Part shown: positions 15,412 to 22,674 of the stretch, in pieces
Numbering within the stretch: the first letter of the stretch is position 1
Layout: every line of letters begins with the position of its first letter
Source of the DNA: Deltaproteobacteria bacterium
GTDB taxonomy: Bacteria; Desulfobacterota; GWC2-55-46; S146-70
NCBI GenBank assembly: GCA_015492395.1
Contig: WGFD01000178.1
Span: forward strand, 1-22,674
DNA length: 22,674 nucleotides
Direction of reading: 5' to 3'
The notes under the pieces: model-generated
Told to the model about the DNA's origin: nothing
The model's database searches: none
What the model saw: only the letters and a program-made list of their open reading frames with translations
Position numbers and translations under genes: made by a program

Positions 15412-16524
15412 TTATAGGAAAGGATCACTCACGTGACACTTAACACATATATTCCTGTCAAAAGCCACCCTTGCAAGATACATCCTACTACCTCCATGCG
15501 GGTCGTGGCATGTAGTACATGTCAACATCCCGCCTTCTATAGTCGGCAGATCATCCGGAGTTATGATCCCGGGCTTCCTGGCTCTTATTCCGACAGGATG
15601 TGATGCCCCCTGTCTATGACACTTTATGCATACGGTTATGGCAGTATATCTCTCTGATGGGAAGAGATGATCGGGCTTTTCCCTGTCTTTTATCTCCTCA
15701 GAAATCGTCACTCTAATCTTGGATGGCTCACTGAGAGAGACGGAAAGATAGATCCCTCCCATCTCACCCTCAGTCCTAAAAACCTTGGCATTGTATATAA
15801 TTGGGGCAATCTCGATCGAATCCCGTCTGCGTGTTCTTTTTGAGAAGAATCTGGATGTGTCTATGGTCTTCCTGTCGGATCGTGCGACATTCCCTAATAT
15901 GTCCTTGGAGACGGCCATGAAGTAGTACTTCTTGTCCGGCAACAAACCCGTTATGGGTATCCTGTGTTCCCTGGTATAGTGATCGTCACCCGTAATGTGG
16001 TTTTTTAAATCCGTTGTCAGACCATATTCGACCTCTGTCGTCGCCGGGGTATCTGTAAGCCAGGATACCGATGCCATCACGAATATACCTTGAGAAACCT
16101 CTTCAACCGTAACCTCTCTCAAGGCCCGAAGCGGAGTAATCTCCCCTCCGGCGACATCCACCGGTTTGATTGTCAAGACCTTCGGCTCTGACTCCCTCCC
16201 GCCCCTGTCAATTGCAACCACCTCAATCCGGTATTCACGCCCGTCCTTTAGTTCTTTCAAAGAAAAGGTTTTTTCTCTATGGAATGCGCGTGAAACAACC
16301 TTGCGTATATTCCACTTCATTCCAAGATTTGATGCGCCCAAGGAGTGACAAACCACACACCCGTCCTTTGCCACACTGTGCTGAAAGGGGCTGGCCAGCG
16401 CCTTCTTGTATACATCCTCATGACACCTCTTGCAGGATTCGGAGTCATCTCCGCCGGCCGCGGTATTTATGAAAATAAGAAAAAAAAGGGAAGTAGTGCA
16501 TAGAAGATAGACGAGACGTCCCAT
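15412..16524 (-). CDS. 5-heme cytochrome c split by a fibronectin III-like domain
   Basis: Secreted 370-residue protein with a signal peptide (about 1-24). Two heme motifs come first, CKRCH (31-35) and CVVCH (56-60). A long heme-free middle of about 240 residues follows. It includes a fibronectin III-type domain (about 147-225, with VSWLTDTPATTEVEYG and YYFMAVSKDILGN) and a second beta-rich segment (about 235-285). Then come three motifs, CIKCH (299-303), CTTCH (336-340, followed by DPH) and CVKCH (360-364). A short beta region near 70-120 also looks like part of an Ig-like domain. This form suggests a cytochrome that docks to a partner, for example the barrel or the 26-heme protein. It follows the CsgG-Ig gene by four bases. 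Confidence 0.88.
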   Translation of the reverse strand: MGRLVYLLCTTSLFFLIFINTAAGGDDSESCKRCHEDVYKKALASPFQHSVAKDGCVVCHSLGASNLGMKWNIRKVVSRAFHREKTFSLKELKDGREYRIEVVAIDRGGRESEPKVLTIKPVDVAGGEITPLRALREVTVEEVSQGIFVMASVSWLTDTPATTEVEYGLTTDLKNHITGDDHYTREHRIPITGLLPDKKYYFMAVSKDILGNVARSDRKTIDTSRFFSKRTRRRDSIEIAPIIYNAKVFRTEGEMGGIYLSVSLSEPSKIRVTISEEIKDREKPDHLFPSERYTAITVCIKCHRQGASHPVGIRARKPGIITPDDLPTIEGGMLTCTTCHDPHGGSRMYLARVAFDRNICVKCHVSDPFL

Positions 16525-16528
16525 AATA

Positions 16529-18052
16529 TCAGAAATCCTCTATGAGCCCTCTACGTTTGCCCGTTACGGCTGCCTTCTTGGAGATATTCGTGGCAACGAG
16601 CTCTGAGTGTGTAAACACGTTGCCTGCCTCATCCTCGGCATTTATCAGTATCGATGTCTTCTTCAGGTCGAGACCTTCATCCATTTCATACTCTATCAGA
16701 CTTGGAACCTCTCCTCCACCTTCAAAGACCTCTATTAGCGACCCATCTTCTTTATTGAGAAGGGAGATATCCCAGGACTTGAATCTCTCATCCTCCGGGG
16801 CCTTCAAGAGCAGAGTAAGTTTTTCGTCGGCGATATCCACATCCAATCCTATTTCGGACGCTACGTTCTTTACTTTAACACTATCGGTAAGCGTAGACAC
16901 GTTGCCCGCCCTGTCCCTCACAACAAACCTGAATGTATAATAACCATCCTCTACCCGCCTGTTTTCATCCGTCTCTCCCCTCCATATGAGCAGTTTAGGG
17001 AGGGAGCCGAACCCCCTGTCGCTTCTTATCTTCCGCCCTTCTTCATCCATAATATCTATGGTCCACTCTTCCACCTCATCCACCATCTTGAGCTTCGGCG
17101 CAAGTGTCAGGAAGCCCTTTCTGGCAGGAGAAAAGGCCCTGGTGTTCAAGACAAGCCCGACCATCGGGGGGGTATTATCCACCATCACCTTGGATACGGC
17201 ATCGAAAGAAAACGTATTCTCATCCCCATCGGAGGCTACGACTTGAATAGGGTACATGCCTTCGCCCTCAGGCGCAACAATCTTACCTTCATAACTCCAA
17301 CCACCCCTCTTTTTTAATACAACCTCATTCTGTGCCAGGCGGATCTTGACCTCGCCGGGTTCATCCATGATTGGAAAGATCCTGACTTGCATAAGGACCT
17401 CTTCTCCCCCTCTGGCAACAGGCGGGAATGCCCTGACCTCCTCTATCTCGAACGGACTCAGATCGGCCTCGCTCAGGAAGAACTTCTTCGCTATGATGTC
17501 AGTCGTGCTATTCACGAGCTGCATCGCCAAGGCCCTGATATCGCTTATCCTGCCTAACCCGAAGAGGGTTATAAAGTCGCCACCGGTCAAGGACCGGCTG
17601 TCAGCCCATATTATGGAGCCGTCTATTGTGCTCACTATCCTAACACTCAGACCGGCATGGATATCTCCCATGGCGTCGTCATAGAAGAGGTTTACGCTCC
17701 CAAGGAGTATAGCATCCACATCCAGTTCCTTTCCCATCTGCCTGGCGTGCAAACGTGTTATGGCGCCTGTATATCTTATCCTCCTCTTCGCCAGGTATTC
17801 CTCTATCACCTCTTGTGGCACGAGACGCACCCATCCCTTTCGCTTAAGCTCCTTCCTTAGCAGATCTGTAAATAACTGTGAAGCCGTCGGCTCAGTCGTA
17901 AGGTTCTCAAAAGGAAGCACAGCAATACTTTTTAGTACCAGCACTCTCTTGACTTGGCCGCCCTCCGCACCGGTAACGGCAGAAGACCCGTGGGGATACA
18001 GAAGAATGGAACAAAAGGCCATAAAAAGAAGTATCCGGAACCTGTGTTTCAT
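16529..18052 (-). CDS. CsgG-like domain fused to Ig-like (FlgD-type) domains, paralog 2
   Basis: A 507-residue exported protein with a cleavable signal peptide (about 1-25) and no lipobox. Residues 35-195 repeat the CsgG-like pattern of its two neighbours: LKSIAVLPFENLTTEPTAS, LDVDAILLGSVNLF and STIDGSIIWADSRS. The rest is beta-rich Ig-like modules. The first (about 205-290) contains WSYEGKIVAPEGEGMYPI. The second (about 290-395) has the FlgD-like YYTFRFVVRDRAGN stretch. A third runs to about 490. I know no described protein with this exact order. It is probably a periplasmic partner that joins a CsgG-like assembly to other parts of the machine. It starts 21 bases after the end of paralog 3. 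Confidence 0.78.
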   Translation of the reverse strand: MKHRFRILLFMAFCSILLYPHGSSAVTGAEGGQVKRVLVLKSIAVLPFENLTTEPTASQLFTDLLRKELKRKGWVRLVPQEVIEEYLAKRRIRYTGAITRLHARQMGKELDVDAILLGSVNLFYDDAMGDIHAGLSVRIVSTIDGSIIWADSRSLTGGDFITLFGLGRISDIRALAMQLVNSTTDIIAKKFFLSEADLSPFEIEEVRAFPPVARGGEEVLMQVRIFPIMDEPGEVKIRLAQNEVVLKKRGGWSYEGKIVAPEGEGMYPIQVVASDGDENTFSFDAVSKVMVDNTPPMVGLVLNTRAFSPARKGFLTLAPKLKMVDEVEEWTIDIMDEEGRKIRSDRGFGSLPKLLIWRGETDENRRVEDGYYTFRFVVRDRAGNVSTLTDSVKVKNVASEIGLDVDIADEKLTLLLKAPEDERFKSWDISLLNKEDGSLIEVFEGGGEVPSLIEYEMDEGLDLKKTSILINAEDEAGNVFTHSELVATNISKKAAVTGKRRGLIEDF

Positions 18053-18073
18053 CTTTACACCTTCGGCTGGAGG

Positions 18074-18655
18074 TTAGTTCAGTGTCTTCAATGCCGTATT
18101 AACAATCCGTCTCGTAAGCTCATTCCTCTCTACACTTCCCACTCCGAGAATGCTCCTCCAGAAGTTTTCCCCCTTCCCGGTGACCCTGGCTTCCCATAGG
18201 ATGATACCGGAACTCACATCAAGCATTCTTAGTGACAGCGCCAAGACCGTTCCCCCGCTATAGCCGGAGGAGTAATCATCGACACTCCCGACTATAACCG
18301 CCTGTACACCCAGCCTTTCGCCTATCATCTTTATGGTCTCCCTATCCACAGGGACAGCCCTGCCTTCCTCATAACCCGCCTCCCTGAACACAAAACCGAC
18401 AACCTTTGTCACTTCACCCTGATCCACCACATCGAACATACGCTTCGCCAGGAGAGCTATTGTCAGTGTATTTCTCACTCTTTCCGCGGCATATCTGTCA
18501 TCGCTGAGGTTATTCAATGGCAATATGGCGACCTTCTTGACATACGAAAAGTTGGCCGATGGGTTTATGTACCTGATAACCTTCGCCCCCCCACACCCCA
18601 GGAGCAACACACCAACCACAAGGAGCGTTACATATTTTACGGTTTTATTATACAT
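18074..18655 (-). CDS. CsgG-like lipoprotein, paralog 3
   Basis: A 193-residue lipoprotein with lipobox LLLGC (C21). The core follows the same plan as paralogs 1 and 2: VKKVAILPLNNLSDDRYAAE, LGVQAVIVGSVDDYSSG, and SLRMLDVSSGIILWEARVT. Its ribosome-binding site is strong (TAGGAGG, five bases before the ATG). It is the first gene after the longest gap in the block (246 bases), so it may open the second part of the operon. Duplication within the locus is likely, since all three copies share the strand-helix pattern but have diverged widely at sequence level. Confidence 0.8.
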   Translation of the reverse strand: MYNKTVKYVTLLVVGVLLLGCGGAKVIRYINPSANFSYVKKVAILPLNNLSDDRYAAERVRNTLTIALLAKRMFDVVDQGEVTKVVGFVFREAGYEEGRAVPVDRETIKMIGERLGVQAVIVGSVDDYSSGYSGGTVLALSLRMLDVSSGIILWEARVTGKGENFWRSILGVGSVERNELTRRIVNTALKTLN

Positions 18656-18726
18656 CTTATCCTCCTAAAGTGCAAATTCTTTATTCCATGTTTCATCTCT
18701 CATAAACGCTCTTACAGTCGCAAGAT

Positions 18727-18807
18727 AAAAAATGAGCGGTGGTGAAGGTATTTTCTATTCTATATCGTTGTATACCTTCTTTCAACAATAATCCCCGGAC
18801 CACCACC
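18727..18807 (-). terminator. Possible hairpin terminator or attenuator in the 18656-18901 spacer
   Basis: On the minus strand GGTGGTG (18807-18801) can pair with CACCACC (18744-18738), and inside it GAAGGTAT (18779-18772) pairs with ATACCTTC (18751-18744), sharing one base. Six T follow at 18732-18727, five bases after the outer stem. The stems are separated by long unpaired parts, so this is not a textbook terminator. A weak promoter overlaps the structure: TTGTTG at 18788-18783, 18 bases, TATAGA at 18764-18759. No gene lies in this 246-base spacer. Confidence 0.4.
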
Positions 18808-18901
18808 AAAGCCATTAAGATCCCCTAACATGCCTACACGCCCATTTTTATCTCGCTACCATCTAAAGAAAGACAACCTCGGTTTAACCACCCTTAACAC
18901 C

Positions 18902-20992
18902 TTACAGACTTAAAGAGCCTCTCAGCAGCAACGTTGAATTCCTGTCGTCATCCGCATCCACTTCACTGTACCTGAATATCAACGTAAACCGCCTCAACGG
19001 CGTCCAGTTTACATTGGCGCTCCAATCGGTGCTGTCATCCGTAAGGCCGTAACTGAAGTTGGTATCTATAGTCTTGGTTATATGCCACGTGGCATAATAG
19101 TGCTGAGAGAATGCAGGCGCCACATCGTAGTTCACAGATATATAGACACTCTGGTTAGGGCTGTATATGATGGACGTGTCCAGGGTGCCGGTTGAAGACG
19201 AGATGCCGCCAGTCTTCGAATAACTCTGGATACCCCTGGTGATTATCTGCACGTTTGCCCATGGAATCATTGTAATCTGCATCCTATGGGAGGAAGAGTC
19301 CGACTCTGCATTCGTATCCAACTGTTTAGATCTACTAAACAAATTCGAGAACCTCACATCAATTCCCTCGTATATTCCCATAAAGACAGCGGCACCGACT
19401 GAGTCGCTCCTTGACTTCACCTCGCCTTCCGCCAGGGAGCTTGAGTGGCTGTATGTGAGGTTTCCATTAAGCGTGGGCAGTACTGTGGAATTCAAGGATA
19501 GGTTATACGAGTCCGTACCGGTATCCTGTCCGACATTTGTGTTTGTCCTGTTGGTGGTGTAACTCGCCGACACATTGAGATAAGAGGGTATAGCGGTCGC
19601 ATCCATACTGACCCCCTGTCCCAAAGTTGTCGTATCGCTGGTCTGGGAGACGTTGAACTCACTCTCATTCTGCGCATAACTCAGGTTGTAGGAGAAGTTA
19701 AGGTTTTCGTAAGGACTGAATCCGATATTCAGACTGCCGTTAGCACTCGTAGCTATATTCTCCAGACGAGCGGTCTCTATCTCGCTGACAATCCCCTCTG
19801 CCCCCAGTTCGGCGATGTAGACATTACCACTACCGGTCACTGGGTCGCCGGCATTAACAACCTTGATGAACTTCGTCTTCACCCTTGAGAAATTGATTTC
19901 GTACCCCTTTCCTCTTCCGTTCAGCGACGTAGTGTAGCTCACGCTTGGACTGGCGGTTACCATGGACCATGTAATACCATCGCCGCTACTGTAAATTTCA
20001 AAACCGAAACTCAGGTTTTCCAACTGTAGGTTGCTGGTCGCTATATATAGAAAGAGCTTATCTACATATTCCGACTCCGCAAACTCCAATGCCAGGTTCC
20101 TGTCAGGGTCGTTGAGGTCTATTGGATTTCCGCCTGAATCCAGTGCCTGGTTACTCATGTCCTTGTCCATTAGGCTGCCAGTAACGGTGAGCACACCATC
20201 GCCAGGAGTCGAATCGATACCATAAAGTGCATTAATGGGCTCCTTTTCCCTGGAAAATTGCGTGGGCTTGGAACTTTCCGTTACAGCCTTGCTATACTTC
20301 CATCCGACACTTCCACTAAACGTCAACTTGTCCTCCCAGAATGACCTGCTGACGCTCGCATTCACACTGTGAATAGGGCTCTCCGTGGTAGTATCGTTCA
20401 CTTCATCCTTGTTCCCGGTGTTATAAAAGCTGTATGTCAGCCCGACATCACTGCCCAGGACAGGGATGTCGTAAGAGGCTGTAGCACCAAGCGTAGACGA
20501 CGTCGTTTTTACGATGGGTGTATCCTCGTGGTCATATGTCCTATTCAGTGTATAACTCAACGATAGGCTCGGGAATGAGGGAGGGGCAACGGATAGAGAT
20601 GTGGTCCAGTAATCATTTGTGATCCAGTTGGTCTCTTCGATATCGGAGTCGATCCTGTTATAGCCGATATTGACGGTAGTATTGTAGTATGGAGGCGGGG
20701 TGAACCTCAGGTTGAACTGCGGCAAATAGTCCTCCGTCTCGCTATCGTCCACCTTGGATATCCTTATTCCCAGATCGCCGCTGAAGCCGATAGTGGAGGT
20801 AAGTATTCTGTTGAACCCAAGATTTATATAGTATCTCTGGGAGCGGTTTATACTATCACCTGAAGTTGTCGATTTCTTCTGAGTATATGAGATATCAATG
20901 TTGCCGGATATGGAAAGTGGGTATGACTTAACGGGCATCAAGGTGATAATCACAATAGCAAACAAGAGGAGGATTCTACCCTTTGTAAGCAT
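18902..20992 (-). CDS. Outer-membrane beta-barrel with an inserted discoidin (F5/8 C)-like domain
   Basis: A 696-residue protein with a signal peptide (about 1-25), then almost entirely alternating polar/hydrophobic strands rich in Ser, Thr, Asn and Tyr, typical of a large beta-barrel. Examples are INLGFNRILTSTIGFSGD, SLSVAPPSFPSLSLSYTLN and the final RRFTLIFRYSEVD...LLLRGSLSL. Between about 242 and 400 lies a different, globular part that resembles a discoidin or F5/8 type C domain: FEIYSSGDGITWSMVT, then RVKTKFIKVVNAGD and GNVYIAELGAEG. The barrel strands resume after it. It starts two bases after the lipoprotein gene, so they are translated together. The likely role is the porin through which a cytochrome passes electrons across the outer membrane; this is inferred from context, as there is no porin-family signature I can name. 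Confidence 0.85.
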   Translation of the reverse strand: MLTKGRILLLFAIVIITLMPVKSYPLSISGNIDISYTQKKSTTSGDSINRSQRYYINLGFNRILTSTIGFSGDLGIRISKVDDSETEDYLPQFNLRFTPPPYYNTTVNIGYNRIDSDIEETNWITNDYWTTSLSVAPPSFPSLSLSYTLNRTYDHEDTPIVKTTSSTLGATASYDIPVLGSDVGLTYSFYNTGNKDEVNDTTTESPIHSVNASVSRSFWEDKLTFSGSVGWKYSKAVTESSKPTQFSREKEPINALYGIDSTPGDGVLTVTGSLMDKDMSNQALDSGGNPIDLNDPDRNLALEFAESEYVDKLFLYIATSNLQLENLSFGFEIYSSGDGITWSMVTASPSVSYTTSLNGRGKGYEINFSRVKTKFIKVVNAGDPVTGSGNVYIAELGAEGIVSEIETARLENIATSANGSLNIGFSPYENLNFSYNLSYAQNESEFNVSQTSDTTTLGQGVSMDATAIPSYLNVSASYTTNRTNTNVGQDTGTDSYNLSLNSTVLPTLNGNLTYSHSSSLAEGEVKSRSDSVGAAVFMGIYEGIDVRFSNLFSRSKQLDTNAESDSSSHRMQITMIPWANVQIITRGIQSYSKTGGISSSTGTLDTSIIYSPNQSVYISVNYDVAPAFSQHYYATWHITKTIDTNFSYGLTDDSTDWSANVNWTPLRRFTLIFRYSEVDADDDRNSTLLLRGSLSL

Positions 20993-20994
20993 AT

Positions 20995-22401
20995 TTACCG
21001 CTCGAGCGCCACTATCCCGTATGGATTCTTCCCTACATACAAGACCTTCAGAATCTTCTCTGCATTGGGTTCGACAATATAGACCTTATTCGAATTATAG
21101 GCGGTGATGTAAATCCTGAATCTTTCCTCGTCCGCAACAAGGTTCAAGGGGAACCCTTCCATCGGAACTTTTCTTGTTATTGCGCCTGAATGGGTCAGGA
21201 AGATCAGCGCATTGCCAGAAGCGCTCGTCACAAACAGCCTTGTATTAAAGGCCACAATTCCTCTCTTTGGTCCATACCCAGTATTTATAGTGCGCAATAC
21301 CTTGTATGTCGCCTTTGAAACAACAGATATCCTATTGGACCCCTCGTTAAAGACATATACGTTATCAGTATCCGTAAATATCCCGGCAGGACGGTCCTCC
21401 ACTACCACTGTCTTGATTACCGAATCGGTTGTGGTACTGATGATTGATAGTGTGTTTGATATCTCGTTAGCCACGTAGACCGCACGCCTATCAATGTCTA
21501 TCGCTATCGACGACGGTCTGAGACCGACCGGGATAGTCTTTAGAAGGCGCTTTGTGGATATGTCTATAACCGTGACATCGTTGGACCCCCTGTTAATGAT
21601 GTATATCTTGCCGTACCCTGGGGCGTCGTTATCAAGGTCGGGATAGACCGCTATCTCTACAGGCTCGATACCGGAGACGAGCTGTATCTTTTCGAACACC
21701 CTGTTCTGCGATGTGTCTATAACGGATATCGTCCCCGATATGGTGTTCAGCACATATAGCCTCTCCCCTCCGTGGCTGAGCACTATCCCCTTCGGGGCAT
21801 CGTCTACCGTTATGGCATCGACTACCCTCTCCAGGCTCCTGTCTATTACAGAGATATAGTTTGAACCACTGTTGGCGACATAGATTAGCAGACGGCTGGG
21901 GGATGGACTCTCCGGCCCCACTACCAGGGAAGGCTTAAAGAAGACACCCTTCTCCACAGATTCATCAGGATCCCAAGCAATTGATATGATTATACTTTCT
22001 CCCTTTTCAATGGCAATCCCCATTGGAAAGATGAGTTCACCATCCGATGGCAAAACAAGGTCAATGCCTCTCGTAGTTGCCTTCGTTATCTTAAATCTCA
22101 CAGCTTTATATTTGCGGGCGTCCAACAGCGCTTCAGCAAGAAAGATCTGTCCTTTTACCAGCGACTTCGAGGATATCTCCATCGGCGATCCCAGCACAGC
22201 CATCCAAGTGCCGTCGTCATCCTGGATATCCAGGGAGTGCAGGGTAAACCGTATATCCGGTGGAGCGGGTGAAGTGGCGTGCATGTAGAAGAGGAAGCGT
22301 GCCTTGAAGTGGGGTCTCAAATCTATCTTATTTTGACGAGGTCCAGTGCAGGACAGAGCTAAAAACAACAGCATAACTGCACATAACTTAAGAATCTTCA
22401 A
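20995..22401 (-). CDS. YVTN-repeat beta-propeller lipoprotein with DUF4382-like N-terminal domain
   Basis: The lipoprotein signal KILKLCAVMLLFLALSC fits best from a TTG at 22401 (SD-like GGGGTG five bases upstream, lipidated C18). Frames open up to a GTG at 22437 but that gives an overly long signal. The N-terminal third (about 30-160) resembles a DUF4382-type beta-sandwich (FYMHATSPAPPDIRFTLHSLD, KYKAVRFKITKA). From about 170 on there are six or seven YVTN propeller repeats of about 42 residues, such as IYVANSGSNYISVIDRSLE and AVYVANEISNTLSIIST. YVTN propellers commonly act as surface or periplasmic scaffolds. It is the first gene of the block and is followed two bases later by the barrel gene, so the two probably work as a pair at the outer membrane. 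Confidence 0.87.
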   Translation of the reverse strand: MKILKLCAVMLLFLALSCTGPRQNKIDLRPHFKARFLFYMHATSPAPPDIRFTLHSLDIQDDDGTWMAVLGSPMEISSKSLVKGQIFLAEALLDARKYKAVRFKITKATTRGIDLVLPSDGELIFPMGIAIEKGESIIISIAWDPDESVEKGVFFKPSLVVGPESPSPSRLLIYVANSGSNYISVIDRSLERVVDAITVDDAPKGIVLSHGGERLYVLNTISGTISVIDTSQNRVFEKIQLVSGIEPVEIAVYPDLDNDAPGYGKIYIINRGSNDVTVIDISTKRLLKTIPVGLRPSSIAIDIDRRAVYVANEISNTLSIISTTTDSVIKTVVVEDRPAGIFTDTDNVYVFNEGSNRISVVSKATYKVLRTINTGYGPKRGIVAFNTRLFVTSASGNALIFLTHSGAITRKVPMEGFPLNLVADEERFRIYITAYNSNKVYIVEPNAEKILKVLYVGKNPYGIVALER

Positions 22402-22519
22402 TGTCACACCCCGCAAGTCAGCGGTACGCAAAAACACCTCAAAGAGAGGAGATCCGCACCCGTTGAGACATTAATCGACCAAATGTGCCTACCAAAAACT
22501 AAGGAAAAAGAGTTTCGTA

Positions 22520-22548
22520 CTTATAACACATTATCCCAATTACATCAA
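22520..22548 (-). promoter_or_regulatory. Candidate promoter for the electron-transfer block
   Basis: On the minus strand TTGATG (22548-22543) is followed by 17 bases and TATAAG (22525-22520). Transcription would start near 22513, about 110 bases before the lipoprotein gene. Farther upstream are small hairpins: CCCCC (22568-22572) with GGGGG (22582-22586), and GCACAA with TTGTGC (about 22601-22619). I see no gene between 22402 and the right edge. Confidence 0.55.
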
Positions 22549-22674
22549 TAGCTTTTTAACTGAAGTTCCCCCAATTTTCAAGGGGGTGATTCTGTAAAGA
22601 GCACAAACTGTGCTTGTGCATTATCCGGCCGTGACTGGATGTATATCCTGCCGGGATGTCTCTGGAATATGCTC

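Noticed and set aside
18656..18901. A GEMM (c-di-GMP or cAMP-GMP) riboswitch before the cytochrome genes
   Set aside because: I looked in this spacer, at 22402-22674 and at 1300-1778 for the ACGCAAAGGG...GAAA...ACGCAAAGCC pattern. Only scattered partial matches occur (for example ACGCACAGG near 1327), without the rest of the fold.

Overview
The window looks like a chromosomal segment of an anaerobic, electroactive Gram-negative bacterium. Evidence is four c-type multiheme cytochromes (50 CxxCH heme motifs in total), many lipoprotein signal peptides, an outer-membrane beta-barrel, and a cell-wall operon start (mraZ-rsmH). A Nitrospirota- or Desulfobacterota-like lineage fits the gene content, but this is inference; the sequence holds no rRNA to settle it. 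Nearly every gene is on the minus strand.

Region 1 (1-3830, minus strand) is housekeeping. In transcription order it has a tRNA with anticodon CAT, a coiled-coil/zinc-ribbon protein, an RNase HI, the RNase P RNA (rnpB), a stretch that may be a decayed gene, and then mraZ and the start of rsmH, which runs off the left edge. The mraZ promoter is easy to read (TTGACA-17-TATAGT) and is followed by four GTGGTA-like boxes at exact 10-base spacing, the expected MraZ autoregulatory operator. Short related repeats lie in the spacers here.

Region 2 (4138-6243, plus strand) is a slipin/stomatin gene with its usual partner, a full-length NfeD membrane serine protease. Its 3' end overlaps the end of the opposing gene by 17 bases.

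Region 3 (6227-22401, minus strand) is the main interest: a tightly packed block of 14 genes. In transcription order they are a YVTN beta-propeller lipoprotein; a 696-residue beta-barrel with an inserted discoidin-like domain; a CsgG-like lipoprotein; a CsgG-like domain fused to Ig-like domains; a 5-heme cytochrome split by a fibronectin III domain; a HAMP-only membrane protein; another CsgG-like lipoprotein; a SurA/PpiC-type isomerase; a 26-heme cytochrome lipoprotein; a 16-heme cytochrome; an NHL beta-propeller; a tri-heme lipoprotein; a DUF2155-like lipoprotein; and a response regulator with an HD-GYP phosphodiesterase domain. The short gaps and overlaps suggest one or two operons, with a possible second promoter/terminator zone at 18656-18901.

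Taken together, region 3 reads as an extracellular electron-transfer system. The barrel and cytochromes would carry electrons across and beyond the outer membrane. The isomerase and CsgG-like proteins would help export or assemble the parts, the propellers would scaffold them, and the HAMP and HD-GYP proteins would add sensing and second-messenger control. The combination of three CsgG-like paralogs with tandem di-heme-unit cytochromes is the part I do not recognise as a described system.
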